Assembly: GCA_017165825.1 (NCBI GenBank)
Contig: CM029380.1
Coordinates: 961,981-1,025,980 of the forward strand
Source of the DNA: Hepsetus odoe
Lineage: Eukaryota; Chordata; Actinopteri; Characiformes; Hepsetidae
Reading direction: 5' to 3'
DNA length: 64,000 nucleotides
Part shown: piece after piece, positions 1 to 13,600 of the stretch
Numbering within the stretch: position 1 is the first letter of the stretch
Layout: every line of letters starts with the position of its first letter
Position numbers and translations under genes: made by a program
Notes under the pieces: model-generated
The model's input: only the letters and a program-made list of their open reading frames with translations
Told to the model about the DNA's origin: nothing
Databases searched by the model: none

Positions 1-970
1 ACACCACACACTACAATAATACACTAAGCACCATACATCATGCAATACACACTACACCCATGGGCTAATTGCCACACCACAATAATTATAACATACACTA
101 TACACTATAATACACAATTACACTATACACTGGCACTACACACCACAATTAGTGACACCACACTATACACCACACTGCCACACCAAGCAATAATTATAAT
201 ACACACTCACACCACAGTTCACCACCCACACTCATGGCTATGGCACTACAATTGCACTCATGCACACTACATGACTCACACACTGCACACACAATTACAC
301 TATACAATTAGCACTCATACACTGCCATACACCACACACTATAATATACACTACACACCTATAATACACACTACACTATACACTACACTACACACCACAC
401 ACTATAATACACACTACACTACACACAACACACCACACACTATAATATACACTACACCATACACTACACACTACACACTACACACTATAATACACACTAC
501 ACTATACACTACACTACACACTATACACTATAATACACACTACACTATACACTACACACTACACTATAATATACACTACACTATACACTACACTACACAC
601 CACACACTATAATACACACTATATACACTACACACTATACTGCACACCACACACTATAATACACACTACACTGTACACTACATACCACACACTATAATAC
701 AGACTACAATACACACTACACTATACTACATGTCACATACTATAATACACATTACACACTATAATACACACTACACTATACACTGCACACTATAATACAC
801 ACTACACTATACACTATACTACACACCACACACACACTATAATACACACTACACTATACACTACACACTATACTATATACTAAACACTACACTACACACT
901 ACACTATACTGTATACTATACTACATCATGAACTACACTATATACTAAACTACATTATGCACTGTGCACT
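1..970. repeat. G-poor ACTAC/TATAATACAC tandem array
   Basis: The plus strand is built from degenerate short units such as CACTATAATACACACTACA and CACTATACACTACA, with almost no G. The array reaches the window edge, so its full length is unknown. It carries long stop-free frames only because of its composition. Confidence 0.9.
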
Positions 971-1841
971 GTGTTATATTAGCCGGCCTAGCATTTGGTC
1001 ACCAGGTTAAAATAACCAGCTTTCTATTAAATATGTAAATGTTGTGAGCGGCCGAGTGCTGTAATATTCCGAGAGGATGTTCTGGGAGTGAAGACGAGGA
1101 AGAATGAGGAAAGTCTGAACTCGGGACTGTGAATCCCTGAAACGGTGCTGGTTGTTTGTATGCAGCAGAGGCTGAATAGGAGACAAAGTTGGGAAGTGTT
1201 ACGGTTCCGTAGGTGCTTTACTAAAACACTCTTCTCCTTCTGCACAGTGTTGAGCACTCTATGGAGATGAAGCTTCCCTTGTTCTGTGGAGGTGTTTGAG
1301 AGTTATCTTAGCCCGAAAATCTCCTAGCCCAACTGCTAATGGAGTCCTGTTATCAAACACACACAGAAGAGAACCAAAACCAGCCCATTCAAAACTGGGG
1401 AGGAACCTGTGGGTCAGTGTGTGTTCTAGTTTCAGAATAAAGTTTTTCCTGATTCTGGTTCTGAATCCAGTTGGCACTAAAACAACCCCTTAGATCAAGC
1501 TATGGTCCTTAAAAAGTTCAGTGTTCACTACAGTTCACTCGGTGGGAAATACGTGGGCTGTGCTGTCTTCTCATAGCAAGAGTAGAGTAGAGTAGAGTGA
1601 TCTTTTATTATCCCACGAATGGGAAATTTGGGCGTTACAGGGCTCTTATAAAAAAAAAGACAGGTGTACAGAAAGAAAAGAAAAAAAATATATAAAGATA
1701 TAGAGAAAGAGGAACAAGAACAAGTACAGGAGAAAAGTAGAGGAGCTATAAATAAATAATAAATTATCTATCTATATATATCTATATATATATATATACA
1801 TATACATATCTACAAGAGTAATATACACGGTAATGGGCTTG

Positions 1842-2060
1842 ATTCCCAGGCGGGACGGTCCAGGTTTGTTTTCCTCCAGAAGCTCAGATTTCCTCCCACT
1901 GTCTAAAGACCTGAACGCCAGGTGGACTGGAGATGTTAAACTGTGTGTGTGTGTGTGTGTGTGTTTGTGTGTCTGCCTAAAGATGGACTGGTGACCTGTG
2001 CAAGGTGTCCCTGCCTTTCGCCCTGTGAGAGCTGGGACAGACTCCAGCCCCGCCCATGAC
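1842..2060 (-). repeat. SINE-like fragment with internal (TG)n
   Basis: The stretch contains the recognisable fish repeat text GACTGGTGACCTGTGCAAGG and GCTGGGACAGACTCCAGCC, the reverse complement of the body seen at 51560-51897. A (TG)n tract lies at about 1941-1971. Confidence 0.6.
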
Positions 2061-2854
2061 CCGAATCAGGAGTAAGCAGTAAGCAGTAAGTGGGTGAATG
2101 TTTTGTGATGTCACAAACTTACAGTTACACATTCATGTATCTTCAGTAGCCCCGCCCACTCACACCAAAGTCATAACTATAAGTTCACACTTGGAGAAGA
2201 AAGAGCATCAAGAGCATCTGGATTTTTCAAAAGAGCCAGCGTATCTCAGCGGCGACAGAATAACGTTGAAATTAACTTTCCAACCAATCAGTTTTTACTC
2301 TGGAGAAGATGAGTGTGTAAATTTCAGCTCTTTCAAACATTGGTTCCCAATAAAATGAGAGCAGTTTTTGTCACATTAAACTGAGAAAGTTAAATACTGA
2401 GTCAAATGTTACATCAGTTATAACATCAACGTTATTACAGAATTATCACAAGAAAAGTTTTTTTTCCTTTTGGATCAATCTGGTGTTGATTTCCTAGGCT
2501 TAGTGTTAATTCCTAATTTTCTTTGTCACTGTTTCACACAAAGCAACATTAAACACACAAACCTCTTAAATCATTGTGTGATCTGAGTGTAAAAAACTGA
2601 TCACTGTGGAGTCCAGGACAACGACCTGGATTTACATCAGCTGTTTGAGACCGACTCCATGTACAACAGCACATAATCGTAATGCATGTGTTTGGGAGAG
2701 ATAGAGGGATGATTGTGCTTGAAAAGAGAGAAGGATGGAGCAAATAAAGCAAGAGAGGAAGCGTAAGAGGATAACGTTTCACCTCCAGTGTTTATTTTAG
2801 TAAAGCTCTCAGTGTGAGCAGTTCAGCAGAACACAATCAGAACCACCACTAACA

Positions 2855-3365
2855 CAGGCGTGGGAGAGAGAGAGACAGAGAGACAGACAGAGAGAGAGAG
2901 AGACAAAGACAGAGAGAGAGAGAGGGGGAGAGAGAGACAGAGAGAGAGAGACAGAGAGAGAGAGTCTTTTCACAAAGAGAGTAACATTAACAGATAAAAG
3001 ACCGAGAACAAAAGAGAGCTTAAGGATATAGAGAGAGCAAGAGAAGAAAGACAAAAAGGAGAAGGGTGGAGAGAGAAGAGAAATGATAAATAAGAATGAA
3101 AGCGAGAAAAAGCGAAAGAGCAAAAGGAGAAAGAGCTTAGAGAGAGCAAATATGAGAGAGAAAGAGAAAAAGGGGACACAAAATGTCTAGATAGCACAAA
3201 ATGAGAGAGAGGGAAAGAAAAATGACAAGAAGAAAAGAAAGACGAAAGCAGAGAAAGGTAGTGAGAGAAAAAGAGCAGTGAGCGAGAGAAACAGGTGCGT
3301 GAAAGAGTGATACATATTATGGCAAGAGAGAGAGAAAGAGAGAGAACAGCAGAAATAGAGTGAAT
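2855..3365. repeat. GA-rich low-complexity tract
   Basis: About 500 bp of AGAG/GAGAGA-rich sequence, purine on the plus strand. No conserved coding frame is visible; the Ser/Leu-rich minus-strand frames come from the composition. Confidence 0.9.
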
Positions 3366-3691
3366 GTGGGACTGAATGAAAAGAGGGGTTTTTAATGAGC
3401 TTCTTTCAGACAGAAGAAAAGAAAGAAGCGTCCTATTCCTCCTCAGAGTAACACTGTCAGATTAAAGAGAAAAAGACAAGCGAGGGGTGCTCGGAGCGTC
3501 AGGACGCGCAAGGAAAATTTGGAGTGTCAGAAACCTTGGATCACATGCATTGGGGTCAGCAGGGGTCAGGGGTCAACATTTCAGGGTAGGTCATCAGTCA
3601 GAGATCAGACCGAGGCAGATTCAGGCAATAATTATAGAGCTGTAGCCGCCACCCTCAGGCTCCGCCTTCACTCGCACCTGTCACTCATTAA

Positions 3692-3868
3692 AGGGCCCAT
3701 ATCATGTTTTATGATGTAGAATCTGTTCCACTCACTAACTAATCAGCTGTGATGTCACAAAAGCCAGCACATTTGCATACATCTTTCTGCATTTACGCCC
3801 CGCCCACTCGCACTGAGTCCATCAGACTGGACAGCTTTCGGAAAGAGGCACAATACAGGGCAACCAAT

Positions 3869-3899
<31 letters not shown>

Positions 3900-4369
3900 T
3901 CAAATCAAAGAACGAGATCATGATAGAGATTAGGGTTAGAGAGTAAGAGAAAGGGGGAGAGTGAAAGAGAGAGAAACAGAGAGAGAGACAGATAAACACA
4001 TAAGCGATATATGTATCTAGATAAACTGACAGACAGACAAATAGACTGATATATAGATGACAGACAGACAGGTAGACAGATATATGGATAGATAAATAAA
4101 AAGACAATTAAAGAGAGAAATAATCAAAGAATATGTATATATACACATTATACATAGATAAGCTATACATGTATCTAGATAGATCGACAAATAGAGAAAC
4201 AGATAGATGGATACATACATAGATAGATAGACAGATAGATAGATAGATAGAAAGATAGATAGATAGATAGATAGATACAACACAGCCATAAGCCTGCAGG
4301 ATAAACAGAATCGCACAAAGCGAAGAAAAAGTTCAACAGAAGAGACTGAATGAGCAAAATATGGGCCCT
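3692..4369. mobile_element. TTAA-flanked MITE, copy 1 (678 bp)
   Basis: Perfect terminal inverted repeats AGGGCCCATAT / ATATGGGCCCT sit between TTAA duplications at 3688-3691 and 4370-4373. The inside has (CA)n at about 3871-3899 and (GATA)n around 4195-4277 but no transposase. TTAA targets suggest a piggyBac- or Kolobok-type helper. Confidence 0.8.
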
Positions 4370-4486
4370 TTAAAATAAAACGGCAATATGTTTTGTGATA
4401 AACGGCTAAAAATTTCAGCTCGTGGTCTGTTAACTAACTATTACTTAGCTTGGAGCTTGAGAATGGCGGCTGTGGATTTTAATTTT

Positions 4487-4492
4487 TTTATT
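4487..4492 (-). terminator. calb2: Candidate poly(A) signal of calb2
   Basis: The minus strand reads AATAAA about 30 nt after the calb2 stop codon. If used, the 3'UTR would be very short. A longer 3'UTR running into the GATA/GA repeats downstream is equally possible. Confidence 0.35.
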
Positions 4493-4521
4493 CTCTGGGA
4501 ACGAGGTGGAGCTGATCAGCT

Positions 4522-5570
4522 TTAGATCGATGGTTCCTTGCAGAGGACGATCTCCAGCTCTGTGCGGAAAAGCTTCCCTCCATCAGACAGAGCCATGATG
4601 CTCTTCTTCGAACTGGCCAGGCTCTGTGAGTCAACCTCCTGCACACACACACACACACACACACGCGCGCACACGCGCACACTCCATTTTCTTATAATGG
4701 TGCAATATTTTTGAAGTACAATGTTGAAGTAATCCAAAAAGTACTCAGATTGTGATTTTCAAAAGATCACATCAATAATTGCAGAAATGGCAAAACGCTT
4801 TTTATGTGGTTACTACTAACATTTCAGTAGTTCAGGTCATTCGATTGAAGTAATCTGACCCAACCTGGTTCATGAAGTGTTACCATTTATTTTAGGCCAA
4901 ACAAAGATGATATTGTACCATTTTGTTTTTTTGGTAGAGGTCCTTCAGCAGCGCGTCCAGCTCGTGTTCATCAATGTAGCCGTTCCCGTCCTGCAAACAG
5001 AGCTGCAGGGTAACAGACAGGAATAAACACTAAAACCAGGTTTACACATGGATTTGACATCCGGGTGATTCGATCCGTTTACACCTGGCTTTACTTCACT
5101 GATTGGATGACTGGAGGAGAGGTTCCGCACACATTTACTGATACTGGACCACTAACACAACGAGGGAGGAGAGGAACGAAGAAGCAGCTGCTTTTACTGT
5201 GTTAACACAGCTGGGGCAAATAAATCCCCAGATGGAAAAATGCTAAATGTCCCATCCAAGTTTTACCCTATTAGACGGCCAACTTTACCCACAAGACCTC
5301 CAGTTCTTCAACAGTTCTTCAACAAGTGGAACAGACTTGCGGGGAGGTATGAATGGGTGAAGAAGTGTGGCAGGGGTGATCTGTGAAAGCACAGATGCCA
5401 GCAAGAGTGAAAGGAAAGATTTACAGGATGGTAGTTGGACTAGCTAAGTTATATGGGTTGGATTGTCAATTCTCACCTTATCATAGTAGGTGAAGATGGT
5501 ACTGAACTCCTCAGAGGACAGTTTGAACTTCTAATAAAGAGAGGAGAGATAGAGCAGGTGTGAGAGAGAG

Positions 5571-5608
<38 letters not shown>

Positions 5609-5761
5609 TATGCAAAATGTAAATAAACTTTCTTTTATTGAGGGGCTGAATATCATATCTGTCAAATAATCCTCCAAATCCCTCAACTATTCATCTCTCC
5701 ATCCCTCACTGTGTCAATAAATTCACAAACATCACTCTCAGATGTTCCTCTATGGTGAGAT

Positions 5762-5796
<35 letters not shown>

Positions 5797-6359
5797 GAGA
5801 GAAACAAAAGTGAGAAAAAGTGAAAATCGGAAGGAAAGAAGCCATAAAGAGTGCAAGATAAGGAAACAAAAGGGAGAGAAAGCACAAAGAGAGAAAGAGT
5901 CAGACATAGAGCAAGAGAGAAAAAAATAGAATGAGAGAGAGAAACTGATCAAAAGGAAGAGCAAGAAAGAGAAAGAGAGAGAGGGGACAAGAGAGAATAA
6001 GGAATGAAAGAATAAAAAAAGAAAGACACAAAGGGAGAAAAAGTGGGAAAAAATGTGAAAGAGATGATGAAGAAAGAAACATGAGAGAATGGAGAGGAAC
6101 TGAAATGGAAGAGTGAAAGAGAAGCACAGAAAGAGAGGAACAAGAGAGAGAAAAATAGAAAATAGAGAGAGTAAGAGAGTTAGAGAAAAAGAGGGAGCGG
6201 GGGAGAGAGAGAGAGAAAGAGAGAAAGTGAGAGAGAGTAAAGTGGGGAAGTACTGGTTGTGAGGGTCTGAGTTTAATCTATGGAGATTATTATAAACACA
6301 CAGGGATTACAGTAATCCTGACCAGTCCAGCACAGGTCTGTGCATCACTGGGGTATTCG

Positions 6360-6404
<45 letters not shown>

Positions 6405-6533
6405 TGCGTGCACTGCAGGGTAGTGAGGGGTTTAAAAGTGATATTTCTGTACAAGTAATTAAAATTTATGAGAATTTACCTGGAACTTCAGGAGAAAGTT
6501 CTCCTGCACTGGAAGTAGCCTGAATATACAGAT

Positions 6534-6581
<48 letters not shown>

Positions 6582-9500
6582 GCATCAGGTGCATGGCCTG
6601 CTGTCCAGGGCTCAGGTTGTCAGGTAAAGTTAAACAGGTTGCCAGGCAGCACACGGTGCACTAACACGCTTAACACACGTTCGCTCTGCCATCCCTCCAT
6701 CCGTTTCTCACCTGGCCATCTCAGACAGTCCCAGCTTCCCATCTCCATTCAGGTCGAACATCTTCAGCTGGAAGAGGAAACAGAAATACAGAAATGCAGA
6801 AAAATATTTCCTTCACAACGACTCCATCTTAAAGGAGACTTTCAGTCCTTCAGCCTGATCTCCACCTGCTGCATCTGTCAATCACGGAGGACTGATTCAT
6901 CAAAGACATCTAATCAAATCTCACTTCTGACTCCTATAAACACAACCATACACACACCCACAAATATGGTACCAATAAACATAAACCAAGAATATTAATG
7001 ATAAAATTAATGATTATATATATATATATATACACATTAGTATTAATTCACTGAGCCCCTGTTTATGAACTTTATTTACTCACGATGGTCTGGGTGTATT
7101 CACTCAGTTTCTTATCATCGTAGTGTCTGTTCGCTTTTTCCAAAAGATCAGAAAGAAACCCCTGAAACAAAGATTTAAACCAATCAAAAAAGTGGAATTA
7201 TAATATATAATGGTATTATTTTTTTTATAAAAATTATTTTGTTCCATTTTGTCATTTTGAGATTATATTCAATGTAGCATTATTATCAAAAACAACCTGA
7301 AAATATGAAATTATTAATTATTATTCATTCATTCATTCATTTTCTGCCGCTTGTCCCATGCGGGGTCGCGGGGGGGTGCTGGTGTCCATCCCAGCTCACA
7401 CAGGGCGAGGACGGGGACGCACCCTGGACAGGTTTCCAGCCCATCGCAGGGAGGAGTGAGACGGGGACGGTACCTTGCTCAAGGGTACCTCAGGGCAACC
7501 TGTTGGGAAGGGGTTCGAACCCCCGACCCTCCGATCATGCGGCCAACGCCCGAACCAGTAGGCCACTGCCGCCCCATTATTAATTATTCAAATAAATAAA
7601 ATCAAATAAATAGTTAAATAAAAAATATTCTACACTCTCTTGAGGTTAAACTGAGAACTTTATTATGGAACAGAATTGTATTAGAATTTTGCTGTTAATA
7701 TTTTTATAACTTAATTTTGATATTAACTTTATTATTTTTAATTCTGGATTTTGGTTTTAACACTGAGGATGTTCTACAGCTCTCTTTAAATATAGAATAA
7801 AGAAAAAATATCTTGTATTATTCTGAATATAATTTTATTTGAACTTCATACTTGACATTACATTTGTTAGAACTGTTTATAACAACAACAACAAAAACAA
7901 CAACCGCAATACTAATAATAATTTTTATTATTATTATTATTATGATGTTATAATTTTATCATTTTATGAATCAGCACTGACGTAAATCTCACTAAGTGAC
8001 TTTGACTCATTGACTCTGATTCAGTGACTGGATGAATTTGAGTCAGTGCCTCAGTGACTCGGACTAACTTACATTTACATTTAGAGCATTTAGCAGATGC
8101 TCTTATCCAGAGCGACTTACAACGGTGCTTTGTTTCCACATTTGATCTGTGACTCTGACTCAGTGATCTGTGATTTTGACTCAGTGGCTCTGACTCAGTG
8201 GTGTAAGTGGTGTTAGATCTGATTTCACCTTTAGTTCATTGGACTCGATGTATCCGCTGCGGTCAGTGTCGTATTTCCTCCAGGCCTGTGAATTGAAACA
8301 GAGACGTTAAAGTCAGAGACGTACTTCTGGCAGCTGCAGCTGCTTCTTCGCTCGGAGGCAGATTTCATGGTGTGACATATGGAGCCGTTATTTCTGTTAC
8401 TGTTTTTATAACCTTTGCTGTATGGAGGATTTTTTAATGAGGCAATAAAGGATGACAGGCTGCGCTCGGTTGTCTTCATAGCTGATTTGCAGAACCTCAA
8501 CAGCCTGTCTGTCCACAAATGTGCTTCGGAAAAAACCATCCATCCTGCCAGCTCATCTAAATCTATAATAATTTTGGGAGATTAAACAGGAGATTTTATT
8601 ATTCATAGTTGTTCATGTGACCGACACAGAGACCTGGAGGCAAGAATCTGTAGAACTGCAACATGGACGAGTGCATCTTCCCTCCGTTTCAAATAAACTA
8701 ATATTTAGATCCCAGAAGCCCATCTGAACCAGAAGGATGTGGTGAAGATACGACTAAAAACAATCATTAACATCATTAAAACACCGGACTCAGCTTTGAA
8801 GAAATGTTTCGCAAAGACGTGTGAACGACTGGTGTCCAATCTTTCATTCCCTCCCCAGAGACAGAGACACATCCAACACGACAAGTCCTCCGTCTCCTCT
8901 GGACTTTGTCTCTTTTTTGGAATTCTGTAGAAGTTCAGCATCATCAGTTTGTGCGTCCAATTTCACAACAACTATCCAGCGTTTTTGAGAACCAACCCTG
9001 GTGAAGATCTGTGAAGGGCAGAGGGAGGAAGATCTGTTTTGCCCTCCAGGTGGGCGGAGCTTTAAGGCTGTGATGTCACATGAAAACTATGAAAAGACTG
9101 TGAAGCAGCAAATACTCAAACGTGGTGGCAGCATCAAAATAATTTTTCAGCTTTTCATTTTCATTTCTTTGAAATAAATTAACACAAAAACTGTTTTTTC
9201 TTTGTTTTTTCTGAAGTATCGGATGTTAGAAACTTAAAAAATAATAAATCAACTTAATTCTAAGATGAGAAAACATTAAAGGGTTGGAAAACTTTCCTAC
9301 GTACTTTATTTCTATCAGACTCATTCACAGTCGCATGTACTCTCCTGTCTAGTGTTTTTGTGTAAAAAAGATTTATACTTTTAAAATAAACAAACTTAAA
9401 AAAAAAAAACAACACATAAATGAAAGTAAATGGTTTTAGGGATAAATTTATCAGATTATGTGTGTTTTATTCTTTTCTTCTCTTTAATCCAGATGCACAA

Positions 9501-9692
9501 CAACCACATTTTGCTGCGTTGTATTATTAACAAAGTCACCATGTTTTTCAATACACACGCAAACACACACACACACACGCACACACACACACACACACTC
9601 ACTCTCTCATATATACACATGTAAAGTTACTCTGGGAGCTGCAGGCCATTAATAATGAATGATACCGTGCAAATAGAACTCTGTCTCTCTAT

Positions 9693-9738
<46 letters not shown>

Positions 9739-9826
9739 AACATACCACAAACACAATACTTCCAATTCTGCAGCCTTAAGGATTGAATTATTTCCTCTTA
9801 CTGAAGCTACTGGAGAATGTGTAAAA

Positions 9827-9889
<63 letters not shown>

Positions 9890-10021
9890 TGTGTGTTTGT
9901 GTGTGTGTTTGTGTGTGTGTGTCATACCGTCATGAACTCCACACCAGAGCCCACAAACTGTCTGAAACACAGCAAGAAGTTTTCCTCTGTGGGTAGAATC
10001 TGAGCCAGCTGAGAAAGAGAG

Positions 10022-10088
<67 letters not shown>

Positions 10089-10511
10089 TATGAAATTAAC
10101 AGAAGTAGACAGAGATAAAGCAAGGGAGAGAGAGGAAGGAAAAGGGGAAAGAGCGAGAGAGTGAACAAGGAAGGAGCAAGCGGAGAGAAAAGAGAGGAAA
10201 GTGTGGGAGAGAGAGATTAAAAGGGTGAGAGAAAGAGTTAAAGGGAGGTAGAGAGTGAAAAGTGAGAAACAGAGCAAGGAGTGAGACAGGAAAGGAGAAA
10301 AAGGAAAAGAGACAGCCAGAGATCAAGAAGGGGGAGAGAAAGAGGGAGGAACATGGCAAAAAGAAAGAAAAAGTGGGAGAGAGAAAATGAAAAAAGGGTG
10401 AGGAGTGAGAGAGTAAGGGTAAGGGTGAGGGGAGAAAACAGAGAGAAAAGGGGAGACAGAGAGAATGATAGAGAGTGAACAAGAAAATGGTGAAAGGGAA
10501 GGAAGGAAGAA

Positions 10512-10544
<33 letters not shown>

Positions 10545-10604
10545 TGTATTCAAGTGTATTTTATCTGTCCGCTTGCTCATCTGGCAACTTTTAACCATAC
10601 CTGG

Positions 10605-10652
<48 letters not shown>

Positions 10653-13600
10653 CTTTAGGGCTGCTGGAGTGTGTAGAGGGATTTACTGGGCCCTCTGCTA
10701 CAGTCCAGCTAACTCAGATCAACTCGCTCAACCCAGAACCTTCAGCCTGAAGCCTCCACACTGGATTAGGACCTGGAGGCCATCAGTGTTGGACAGGGAT
10801 GAGAGACAATGTCCTGTTTTTGACACAAAGCTCCCAGCGCTGGACCAGTGAAGAGACTAAAACCCTCCCAACCCAACGTCCTCAGCCATCTGTCCACTAA
10901 AATCACCTGCTTTCTCAGCTTTCACACAAACCTGCATTTCTCAGATCCTCCTTAAGGCCAAGCATGCTGGGACAGCTGTCCGGGACATCCAGACGAGTCC
11001 TGGGTGCATCTTTCCATGAGAAAATTGGAAATGAATGTTACTGAACCCTACACAAACCGTCTCCTCAGAAGTACATGGCGACTTAAAGTGCTTCAAAGTT
11101 TCTAAAAACAAATTTTCTATATTTCTGCCAAAAAAAATAACACCTGCTAATGCTAATATTGAGGAAAATGATCAGATGTTGCAGATCTGTGAGCGGCAAA
11201 CATATGAGAACCTTTCAGTATCTGGTAGGACCTCCTTGTGCAGCAATAACCGCAGCCAAATATTTTTGCACATGGACTTGGAGGAGTTTCAGGGCGCTTT
11301 CTGGGCAGATGTCCTGAAGTTGGCCTTCAGAGTTCAATGAATTCATTGTTTCATCGACAATGGCAAAGCATCCTGTCCCAGATGTGGGAGAAGAGGACCA
11401 AATCCTGAAACTAGGCAGCGGTGGCCTAGCGGTTAGGGCGTTAGCCGCATGATCGGAGGATCGGGGGTTCAAACCCCTTCCCAATAGGTTGCCCTGAAGG
11501 TACCGTCCCCATCACTGCCCCCCCGGGCGCTTTCAATAGCTGCCCACTGCTGCACGGGTTTGAGTGTGCATGGGTTAAATGCAATTTCGGTCCAATTTCG
11601 TTGTGGTTCATGTGTGCTGTGCCATGACCTCGCAATGACAATGACTTTCACGTTCATGTTTCTCAGAAGAGTGGAGATTCTTAAGATGGAAACATAATGC
11701 TCCAGACATATGAGCATTCTGTTACATACATTTACGGCATTTAGCAGACGCGCTTATCCAGAGCGACTTACATGTCCTAATTACAGGGACAGTCCCCCTG
11801 GAGCAATTCAGGGTTAAGGGTCTTGCTCAGGGACCCAGTGGTGGTAGTAGTGTTAGAGGTGGGATTCGAACCTGGGATCTCTGGACCCATAGGCAAGTAT
11901 CCTACCACTAGACCACCGCCACCCCTACATAGGTCTTATTCATCCACAAAACATGTTGCCGGTAGCCTTTTGGCTTAATGTGATTTTTAGCAAACTGTCC
12001 ATGGGCAGTAATGTTATTTTTGAAGAACACTGCCTTCCTCCAAGCAGGTCTGTCAGGCACACTGTTGTTGTTTGGTGTTCTCTTGATGGTGAACTCATGA
12101 ACATCAGTCAATGAGGAAGGAGCTTCAAGCTGCTTAGAAGTTCCTGTGGGATACTTATGTGACCTCATAGATTATAACTAACCTTGCTCTTGGAGTGATC
12201 TTTAAGATCTTTTAGGTCGGCCACTCCTGGGGAGAGTAACAGTGAATGAATCGAATCCATTTGGATAAAATGAGTCTAAACGGTTATGTAAGAACACAGT
12301 TAAAAACAGGCTGATCTGTACATCTGCTCCAGCTTTACATTCCCACTAAACCAGGTCACTGTGTGGCTCTGCTTTATCTTCATCTTCTCTGTCCTGCACC
12401 ATAATGCACAGGGAAAGCACAGATAAAACAAAAAACAATTTCACACTTAAAGAAGGTTAGCCGCAGTGGACAGGCGGGTAAATGCGCGGGACAGTCCATA
12501 TGGCCGTTGGCAGAATCGCTTTATTAAGCCATTTGTAACGTACAAATATAATCTGTACAAAATCTGTCGCTAAGCCGAGCGTATAGGCCTCCGACACTAA
12601 TCCTCTGAATGTGACACAGTATTTCATGAGTGGAAATATGAATGTGAATCCAAAAAAAGGTGTCAAACTGAGTTTTCACACGAAACGACAAAAGAGTCGT
12701 TCGAGAAAATGGGTTCTTTCCAAGAACCTCCCAAGTGCAAGGGGACGCTATAACATCAACAAATATAATGTATGAGCCTCTTCACCCTAAAAGAAAAAGC
12801 ACACTTGACACTTGATATTGGCTTCCGTTGTGATTGACACTCCTGAGCCAGAGTAAAATGAATGGATTCTAAACTGCAGGCCAACCAATACCCTCACAGT
12901 AGAGAGAATACCAACCAATCAGCGCTCAGGATACAGGATGCCAAGCAATCAGGGCATAGCAGCCAGAATGCCAACCAGTCAAGAGTCTGGATATAGAATA
13001 CCAGCCAATCAGCATGTAGTAGACAGAATGCCAACTACTCAACACTCAGAATACAAAAACCAACCAGTCAGCTCAGAGTAGATAGAATTCAAACCAATCA
13101 ACTCATACCAACCAGTCAACACTCAAGATACTGGATGCCAACCAATCAGCACACTGTAGCTAGAATGCCAATCAATCAAAACTCAGGATACAGAATGCCA
13201 ACTAATCAGGATTCAGTAGGCAGGATGCTAGGGTTAGATGCTAACCCTAACCCTAGTAAGCTCTAAGAAGATAAAACCCCACCCATATAAACACTCAGGA
13301 TACAGAATGCCAACCAATAAGCTCATAGTAGCCAATCAAATTTGCACCTGAACATCAGAAAGCCAATCAAACTGCACATCAACTAAATTCCAGCTTTTTT
13401 TACACTACAGGGTGTGTTTTCAGGAGCTGATCTAGAATCAGTTCTAAATATGAAGAAATCTGATCCCGGCAAGATTTCACCATTTTTCCAGTATCTGAAT
13501 GAACAGCACATGCTCAAACCTACTGCGCATCCCTTCAGTCTCCAACAAGACTCTTTAAACTGATCCCCTTCCCAGATTTGAGGAGCTGATGTGAAAAAAA

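Noticed and set aside
40..612. 190-codon open frame rich in His, Thr and Tyr
   Set aside because: It lies wholly in a G-poor tandem repeat; stop codons are rare there by composition. No domain or start context supports it.
10281..10482. Arg/Glu-rich and Ser/Leu-rich frames
   Set aside because: Low-complexity GA tract inside calb2 intron 3.
11411..11480. Possible tRNA gene (A and B boxes)
   Set aside because: The tRNA-like head continues into a SINE body repeated at several sites; no cloverleaf with a clean acceptor stem was seen.
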